Part shown: positions 58,852 through 64,000 of the stretch, one piece after another
Numbering within the stretch: position 1 is the first letter of the stretch
Layout of the letters: each line of letters begins with the position of its first letter
Assembly: GCA_964555285.1 (NCBI GenBank)
Contig: CAZKRM010000003.1
Location: forward strand, 1-64,000
Source of the DNA: JBBIQV01 sp964555285
GTDB lineage: Bacteria; Nitrospirota; Nitrospiria; Nitrospirales; Nitrospiraceae
DNA length: 64,000 bases
Reading direction: 5' to 3'
Position numbers and translations under genes: made by a program
Notes under the pieces: generated by a model
Told to the model about the DNA's origin: nothing
Seen by the model: only the letters and a program-made list of their open reading frames with translations
The model's database searches: none

Positions 58852-60954
58852 TCAATAATGCAGCGTCAGCCAGCCCATGACACGGCTGCCGATGGTCTCG
58901 CCCACCGGATTTTCTTTGTGCCGATCGTTGAGCGCGTTGAAGGCGGACACTGCCACCTCAGCCTTATCACGCCAGAACTGATAGCCCACCCGGATATTCA
59001 GCAGGTTGTAGCTGCCGATCCGAGCCGGCGGAGGCGTCGCACCGAACCGCTGTAAGTCAAAGAAGGTGGGGTCAACGGGATACACCGCAGCCCCGTAATA
59101 GTGGTACGCCACTTCACCATTGAGCCCGTTGCTCCATTCGCCCCGCAGCCCCGCATTCGCTTTGAACCGAGGCGCTCCGCGTTGAACTCGGCTGGTGAAC
59201 GTCTGGCTGATCTCCTGGTACGAATAGTTCGCGAATCCGCTCAACCAACTCGTGGCGAGGAACTCCACGCCGGCTTCGCCTCCGTAGATGTCGGCGCTCC
59301 CTCCGCTGTTGGTGTTGGCCGCAGTCGTTGCCGTGGGGCTGGTCACCCCGATCAGGTCGGAGATATGGTTGAAGAACAGATCCAGCCGCGTCCGTAAGCG
59401 GTGCTTCAGGTACCACCCCTGATACCCGGTTTCGTAGGAGATGATCTGTTCGGGCTTGAGGTTCGGGTTCGGGAGACCGGTCGTGATCCTTCCCAAGGCC
59501 ACCGGCCGGGTGTCTAAGTGCGTCTCCAGCAGGGTCGGGGGGCGATAGGCCACGGAGACCGATGCACGCAGGGTGTGATCCTCGGCAAGTGTGTAGAGGG
59601 CTGCGACGCGCGGGCTGATAGTGGGATTGATCTCCGTATGGAGGTCGTACCGGAGCCCAGCGACAAACGTGAGGGCTTGGGTCGCATGCCACTCATCCTG
59701 GAGATACAGCCCGAAGCGATCTTCAAAAGTAGAAGTGTCGATGATTGTGCTGGACAGCGTGTTGTGTCGGTAGTTGACGCCATAGGTCAGCCGGTTCGTG
59801 GACCCGAGGTCGATCGTATGCTGCGCTTCGACGTTGTAGGAGTTGTTGAGGAATGCTGCGTTCGGGGCGTTGTTGCGATTACGAATCTGCACGAGCCCTA
59901 CCAGGCCCTGATTGGTGAGGAAGTCGGCCATGGTATCGAACTGTCGCCACCAGGTACGGATAAAAAAATTGGGGCGTTCGTACATCGCGTTGATGTATCC
60001 ATCCGTGAACTGGCCGTTCAGCGTGGCGCGTTCGGTGACCGGACCCTCAAATCGGTTCGCGTCCACAAGTCCGCCCGACACGGAGAGTTTGGAATCGTTC
60101 GTCAGCGCATAGTCGGTCTGCGCGTTGAACTTGTAGGTGCGAAACGCGAGCCCATCGCGGTTTTTCCACTGCTGGTTCTGATCCTCACCGACGGAGAGTC
60201 GGTATCCAAGCTTGCCTTGTATGCCCGCGTGGACGGCCGCGCTGGAGATCGTGCCGTATTCACCGGCTCCGAACTGGAGGGTCGTGCCCTTCATCTGCTC
60301 AGGCGATTTTGTGATGATATTGATCACGCCATCGAAGGCGTTGAATCCATACACCGCCGCCGCCGGGCCTTTCAGGACCTCGATGCGCTTAATTTCCGGC
60401 AAGGTCACAGGGATAGCTTTCCAGAAGACGGAGCCTTGCACATCCACGTAAATTGAGCGCCCATCCACGAGCACGAGGATCTTATTGGCGAAGACCTGGT
60501 TATCGCCTCGCATGCCGACAGTGAAGTCCGCGCCCGTCATCTGCATCACTTCCATCCCGGGGATGCGTCGAAGAATGGTCGGAAGTTCGGTGGCCCCGGA
60601 GTGACGAATATCTTCGTCGGTAATCACATAGACGTTGGAAGGAGCCTGTGAGATCGGCTGCTCGTGTCGAGCCGCGATGCTGACGCTTTCTTCCTTCAGC
60701 AAGTTGAGTTCTTCGGCCAATTCCGGCGAGGTAGGGGGCGAAGGAGCGTCTACGTGGGTGGTGCTGTCTGGAACTTCCTGGTTCTGCTGATCGGGGTTTG
60801 GTTGAGCAACGGCGTGCGGAGGAATCGCTATGAAGGAAGCCAGAAGACTAACGAGCAATGCCGTGAGGCTGGTGAGAGGGCGTTCGAGATAATGGAAGAG
60901 TTTCAGGTCCGTGAACCGGGTCTTGCAATAAGAGTGTGGAGCCCGAGTAGCCAT
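58852..60954 (-). CDS. TonB-dependent receptor 3
   Basis: 700 residues from ATG 60954 (AAGGAG nine bases upstream); ATG 60978 is also in frame. Long signal region ending PHAVAQ, a Pro/Gln-rich stretch, then LLKEESVSIAARHEQPISQAP and the plug (NVYVITDEDIRHSGATELP, EVLKGPAAAVYGFNAFDGV), barrel to GWLTLHY. Paralogue of receptors 1 and 2 but without their repeat-coded 3' end, so it did not share in the recent conversion. Confidence 0.93.
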   Translation of the reverse strand: MATRAPHSYCKTRFTDLKLFHYLERPLTSLTALLVSLLASFIAIPPHAVAQPNPDQQNQEVPDSTTHVDAPSPPTSPELAEELNLLKEESVSIAARHEQPISQAPSNVYVITDEDIRHSGATELPTILRRIPGMEVMQMTGADFTVGMRGDNQVFANKILVLVDGRSIYVDVQGSVFWKAIPVTLPEIKRIEVLKGPAAAVYGFNAFDGVINIITKSPEQMKGTTLQFGAGEYGTISSAAVHAGIQGKLGYRLSVGEDQNQQWKNRDGLAFRTYKFNAQTDYALTNDSKLSVSGGLVDANRFEGPVTERATLNGQFTDGYINAMYERPNFFIRTWWRQFDTMADFLTNQGLVGLVQIRNRNNAPNAAFLNNSYNVEAQHTIDLGSTNRLTYGVNYRHNTLSSTIIDTSTFEDRFGLYLQDEWHATQALTFVAGLRYDLHTEINPTISPRVAALYTLAEDHTLRASVSVAYRPPTLLETHLDTRPVALGRITTGLPNPNLKPEQIISYETGYQGWYLKHRLRTRLDLFFNHISDLIGVTSPTATTAANTNSGGSADIYGGEAGVEFLATSWLSGFANYSYQEISQTFTSRVQRGAPRFKANAGLRGEWSNGLNGEVAYHYYGAAVYPVDPTFFDLQRFGATPPPARIGSYNLLNIRVGYQFWRDKAEVAVSAFNALNDRHKENPVGETIGSRVMGWLTLHY

Positions 60955-61236
60955 CCGTGGCGACTCCTTGTGGCTCATCTCAGCGCAACTTAGCCGAGCA
61001 GGATCACGCGCTGAACAACAGTAGTGATGGACACGTAGTTATGCGCATTCCTGAACTTTTGCAAGGGCCTTGATGCGATGCAAAGCCATGCGTGCGTTTA
61101 GGTCTTGATTCGTCGTGCTCGGCGTGGCAGACTGCTGCGTTAATTGCTGTCATTCTATCTCAGTCCCCGCCTTTTTCTCCGGAATTGAATCCGTACACCA
61201 CGTCCCACTGAACTTCTCCCAGCTACGAGAAAGAGA

Positions 61237-61271
61237 GGGCCGCGCCCTCAGTGATGGAGAAGGCGCGGCCC
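61237..61271. terminator. GC-rich hairpin
   Basis: GGGCCGCGCC (61237-61246) and GGCGCGGCCC (61262-61271), perfect 10-bp stem, 15-base loop. No gene end lies next to it, so it may belong to a vanished gene. Confidence 0.5.
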
Positions 61272-61436
61272 CACTGGCGTAGGCGATGAGGCAGCTTGTC
61301 TTCCGGATGGGCACGATCCGGAGACACCTTTCGCTCTCTGTCGGCCGCCTCTCGGCACCGTGAGCAAGAGGATGGGGATGGCCAATGAAGGGTAGGCCGA
61401 TGGGCCGGCGGGAGGGAACAGAACGTAGGGTTCGGC

Positions 61437-61475
61437 TTACTGGTGCAGATGCTTCATGGCGGCGGCGCAGAGGAT
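61437..61475 (-). pseudogene. Remnant of a CopD-like gene tail
   Basis: The minus strand reads ILCAAAMKHLHQ-stop, the same twelve residues and stop as the intact membrane gene at 62199. Similarity ends after about 40 bp. It appears to be a leftover of a duplicated or recombined gene end. Confidence 0.6.
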
Positions 61476-61549
61476 GGCAGAGGATGATTGACAGGTATGA
61501 ATTATCGGCGGTGGGCCGTGCGCCCATGCATTCTCAGAACACGACGCGC

Positions 61550-62110
61550 TTATGAAAGGATTTCGGCGAGGGGTAGCGTGAGGTTTGGGAGAAGGGGTGT
61601 GGTGAGGGAGTCGTTCGCTTCTTTAGAGAGTTCAGCGGCACGAATGTATCCCTTGTCGGTCATTCTGTAGATTTTGATGGTCTCGAGCTCCGGATCAACG
61701 ATCCAATACTCCTGGATGCCAAAATGTTCGTAGCGCTTACGTTTGGTCACTTCGTCGGTCTTCCGAGTGCCGGGGGACAGAATTTCTACGACTAAATCGG
61801 GTCCCCCCTCGATGCGTGCTTCACCGATGATCGAACTACGAGCTGCTGAGACAAACAGCACGTCCGGCTCGACGACATCCACTTCGGAGAGGACTACGTC
61901 GTATGGCGCACAGAACACTTCGCCGAGGCGATGTCGAGTCACGAATGCATCCAGAGCCGTGGTTAACTTGCGCGAAATCCTTTGATGTTTTGTGATTGGC
62001 GCAGGCGTCACAAAATGGTCCCCATCAATCAGTTCATGGCGCTTTCCGTCGTCAGGGAAGAGGAGATAATCCTCGAAGGTCAGCTTGACTGACCGGGTTG
62101 GGGGGGGCAT
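61550..62110 (-). CDS. Uma2 family endonuclease-like protein
   Basis: 186 residues, PD-(D/E)XK-type Uma2 (DUF820) fold: LTFEDYLLFPDDGKRHELIDG, VVEPDVLFVSA, GGPDLVVEILSPGTRKTDEVTKRKRYEHFGIQEYWIVDP. The conserved Glu, Asp and Glu-x-Lys-like positions are present. The family is widespread in cyanobacteria and other phyla; its function is unsettled though often linked with mobile DNA. Confidence 0.9.
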   Translation of the reverse strand: MPPPTRSVKLTFEDYLLFPDDGKRHELIDGDHFVTPAPITKHQRISRKLTTALDAFVTRHRLGEVFCAPYDVVLSEVDVVEPDVLFVSAARSSIIGEARIEGGPDLVVEILSPGTRKTDEVTKRKRYEHFGIQEYWIVDPELETIKIYRMTDKGYIRAAELSKEANDSLTTPLLPNLTLPLAEILS

Positions 62111-62198
62111 GGCGACCTCGAATCATTCGGTGGAACCAGCGAAAGTTTAACAGCCCAGCGGTGAAAACTCAAGAAAGGTGGGAGCCGAAACGTGCCCC

Positions 62199-62717
62199 TC
62201 ACTGATGCAGGTGCTTCATCGCGGCGGCGCAGAGGATGATGAAGAATCCCATCCACAGCGCAGCCCGTTGGTAGGGAATGGCTTCGTAGCCTTCCTCCCC
62301 TTCAGCCTGTTCTTCCTTCTCCGGCTGAAAAATCACCGTGTAGAGGAAGAGCGTGAGCAAACAGAGGACGAGGAAGAGTTTGACGAAGAAGACGGTGAGA
62401 TATTTCGCGTGGTGTTGCACGCCGTCGCCGGTCTGGGAAATGAGGAGCTGATTCACATAGTGGAGATTGACCCCGCCCGTAAACAGCAGCACGACCAGGA
62501 GGATTCCCGCCACCCGCTTGTAGTGTCTGTAGAACGCGTCGGTGATGGGCTTGACGTACTCTTCCGGCACCCCGGCGGTTTTGAGGCCCGGCGTGACGGC
62601 CATCACGAGGAACGCCAATCCGCCGATCCAAATCACGGCCGACAATAAATGAAACCAGTGGTTGATGATGGGGATGAGCTGGCCGATATCGATCAGGAGA
62701 CTTTGTTGGGTGTCCAC
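62199..62717 (-). CDS. CopD-like membrane protein
   Basis: 172 residues with four membrane helices. The His-containing first helix IINHWFHLLSAVIWIGGLAFLVM and the FYRHYKRVAGILLVVLLFTGGVNL segment resemble the CopD/YgaP-type copper resistance D domain. C terminus ILCAAAMKHLHQ. Conserved His residues may bind haem or copper. Downstream repeat remnant carries the same last twelve codons. Confidence 0.72.
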   Translation of the reverse strand: MDTQQSLLIDIGQLIPIINHWFHLLSAVIWIGGLAFLVMAVTPGLKTAGVPEEYVKPITDAFYRHYKRVAGILLVVLLFTGGVNLHYVNQLLISQTGDGVQHHAKYLTVFFVKLFLVLCLLTLFLYTVIFQPEKEEQAEGEEGYEAIPYQRAALWMGFFIILCAAAMKHLHQ

Positions 62718-62728
62718 TCTGCTAAACC

Positions 62729-62812
62729 AGTGCTGAGTTTTGAGTGCTGAGTTTTGAGTTGTAACTTCTGAGCCCTAGACACTCAGAACTCATAACTCAG
62801 CACTCAGAACTT
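62729..62812. repeat. TGAGTTT/ACTCAGA repeat hairpin before the CopD-like gene
   Basis: GTGCTGAGTTTTGAGTGCTGAG on one side and ACTCAGAACTCATAACTCAGC on the other, with partial pairing. The stop codon of the radical SAM gene (62804-62806) is part of the array. Confidence 0.8.
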
Positions 62813-64000
62813 AAAAACAGGCGTGTCGTTGCCGAACCGCTTCTTCCTCAGTTCTTCCATCAATTCGACGGTGATGAGTTGAATGCCCTGTTCCCCGGCA
62901 TGGCGCTCGACGCCCTTCTTCACCATCGCCCGCAAGAAATAGGGAATCCGGTTGAGCCGCGTTTGAGAGGCCTCATCCCACGCGACGGCGCTCTCTTCCG
63001 GCGTGTTAAAGGCCACGCGAATTTTCTCGCCGCCTTTCGGCGTATAGAGACACCACTGGTCTTCATCCAGCCAGTCGCCGTGGTCCACGTAGGGGCGTGC
63101 CCGGCAGCCGCCGCAGATGTCGGTGTACTCGCAATCGCCGCATTTGCCTTTCAGTTGTGGGTAGCGGAAGGAATTGAAGATGTCCGACTTCTCCCACAGA
63201 TCGACGAAGCTCGACTCGCGGACATTCCCGGCTGACAGCGGCATGTAGGGGCAGGGGGTCAACCCGCCGTTCGGCGTGACGCGCGCATAGTTGGTGCCGG
63301 CGAGGCAGCCGCCACCCATGTAGCCTGTCGCTTTCGTGATCGGGGAGTGCGGATCTTTTTCGTAGGCCAGCCGTTTGAAATGCGGCGCGCACCGTGCCCG
63401 TACCAACATCTCTTTGTACTTGTCCTGGCAGTCGACCAGGTAGCCGAGCACCTCTTCGTACTGGGCCGGGGTGATGTCGGTCAGTTCTTCGCCGCGCCCG
63501 GTGCAGACCATGAAGAAGACATTGAGCACCTTGGCGCCAAGCCGGTGCGACCAGTCGATCACATCGGGAAGTTCCTGGTAATTCATCGGCTGCGCGCTGA
63601 AGTGCACTTGGAACTGGAGCCCGTTCCGCTTGCAGGCTTCGATGCCGGCTACAGCCGCTTCCCACGCGCCGGGCACCCCTCGGAAGCGATTGTGTTTCCG
63701 GGGATCGAGCGAATCGATGCTGATGCCCATGCCCATCACGCCGATCTCGACCAGGTCCTTGGCCATCCGGTCGTTGATCAACATGCCGTTGGTCCCGAAG
63801 ACCACCATGAAGCCGAGCTTCACGGCATGGCTGGCAATGTCGAGAATGTCGGGGCGAACCAGCGGTTCGCCGCCGGTGATGACCAGCAAGCAGCCCTTAT
63901 TGACCTCGGCAATCTGATCGATGAGGCGAACGCACTCTTCGGTTGAGAGTTCGTCGTGCCCGCCGCCGGCCTTGGTCGTCGCGTCCAGGTAGCAGTGGTC
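62804..64000 (-). CDS. Radical SAM/SPASM protein with PCP_red-like tail (N terminus outside window)
   Basis: 399 codons in the window; the frame is open at the right edge, so the first cysteine of the CxxxCxxC cluster is likely beyond it (DHCYLDA is visible at the edge). LVITGGEPLVRPD is the radical SAM GGE motif. The SPASM part has CPYMPLSAGNV and CGDCEYTDICGGCRAR. NirJ/AhbC/AhbD-type haem or haem d1 enzymes have this layout. The last 80 residues (VAWDEASQTRLNRIPYFLR, AGEQGIQLITVELMEE) look like the PCP_red domain. Substrate unknown. Confidence 0.8.
   Translation of the reverse strand, partial: DHCYLDATTKAGGGHDELSTEECVRLIDQIAEVNKGCLLVITGGEPLVRPDILDIASHAVKLGFMVVFGTNGMLINDRMAKDLVEIGVMGMGISIDSLDPRKHNRFRGVPGAWEAAVAGIEACKRNGLQFQVHFSAQPMNYQELPDVIDWSHRLGAKVLNVFFMVCTGRGEELTDITPAQYEEVLGYLVDCQDKYKEMLVRARCAPHFKRLAYEKDPHSPITKATGYMGGGCLAGTNYARVTPNGGLTPCPYMPLSAGNVRESSFVDLWEKSDIFNSFRYPQLKGKCGDCEYTDICGGCRARPYVDHGDWLDEDQWCLYTPKGGEKIRVAFNTPEESAVAWDEASQTRLNRIPYFLRAMVKKGVERHAGEQGIQLITVELMEELRKKRFGNDTPVFKF

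Larger units (their letters stand above)
60955..61549. other. 595-bp region with no intact gene
   Basis: It holds the promoter side of TonB receptor 3, a GC hairpin (61237-61271) and a short gene-tail remnant (61437-61475). A 125-codon frame at 61150-61527 on the minus strand has no protein-like character. Confidence 0.6.

Noticed and set aside
61117..61132. TGGCAG...TGCTGCG as a sigma-54 promoter
   Set aside because: Spacing is one base short and no gene follows on that strand.
61150..61527. 125-codon minus-strand frame in the large gap
   Set aside because: No signal, domain or ribosome-binding site; it contains a GC hairpin and overlaps the gene-tail remnant in another frame.

Overview
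The window looks like chromosome from a GC-rich, Gram-negative, cytochrome-rich bacterium. The outer-membrane receptors, LolA, System I cytochrome c maturation and Tad pilus genes fit a diderm. The overall protein style (long haem-repeat cytochromes, an AMIN/TPR/barrel protein, DUF6502, MTF-GMC cassettes, abundant PAS kinases) suggests a Nitrospira-type organism (phylum Nitrospirota). That placement is inference from recognition, since no rRNA or marker search was possible.

Layout. 1-3296: the end of a multihaem c-type cytochrome built from near-identical 47-residue repeats, then an AMIN/TPR/beta-barrel protein. 3298-11596: a complete ccmABCDEFGHI operon, tightly overlapped, followed by a ferredoxin-flavoprotein oxidoreductase. 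11610-16458: DUF6502 protein, MarR regulator, HEAT-repeat membrane protein, metallophosphoesterase, EF-hand protein and truD. 16573-18614: two overlapping genes that are the two halves of the cyanobacterial arginine dihydrolase/ornithine cyclodeaminase (ArgZ/AgrE), here split and in reversed order. 18683-28950: a Tad/Flp pilus locus (flp, cpaB, cpaC, small lipoprotein, two pseudopilin-like genes, tadZ, tadA, tadB, tadC, TPR lipoprotein) with a sigma-28-like promoter before flp and a 73-bp tandem duplication between cpaC and the lipoprotein gene. 29027-41177: housekeeping and membrane genes (zinc ribbon protein, OM barrel with a near-perfect sigma-54 promoter, gpsA, larB, larC, CaCA exchanger, pdxA, rsmA, ftsK, lolA). 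41302-49697: a signalling block on the minus strand (receiver, REC-PAS-GAF kinase with a sigma-54-type promoter, membrane kinase, orphan ABC-type binding protein, REC-PAS protein with no output domain). 49678-60954: a four-helix-bundle gene, three paralogous TonB-dependent receptors, and between receptors 2 and 3 an RHH protein and an MTF-domain/GMC oxidoreductase/alpha-beta hydrolase cassette with a broken phosphoesterase gene at its end. 61437-64000: a gene-tail remnant, Uma2 nuclease, CopD-like membrane protein and the C-terminal part of a radical SAM/SPASM protein with a PCP_red-like tail.

A striking genome-level feature is a dispersed family of short AT/GC-mixed repeats (units like TGAGTTC, TGAGTGC and their complements) placed immediately after stop codons, often as long hairpins. 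In several genes the stop codon, or a whole C-terminal tail, is made of repeat sequence. The ccm operon supplies haem attachment for cytochromes such as the one at the window start. The Tad genes assemble a surface pilus. The minus-strand kinase block probably links periplasmic ligand binding to phosphorelay, but its outputs are not visible here.

Start codons were chosen by overlap, ribosome-binding sites and family alignment from memory. Promoter, operator and terminator calls are by eye.
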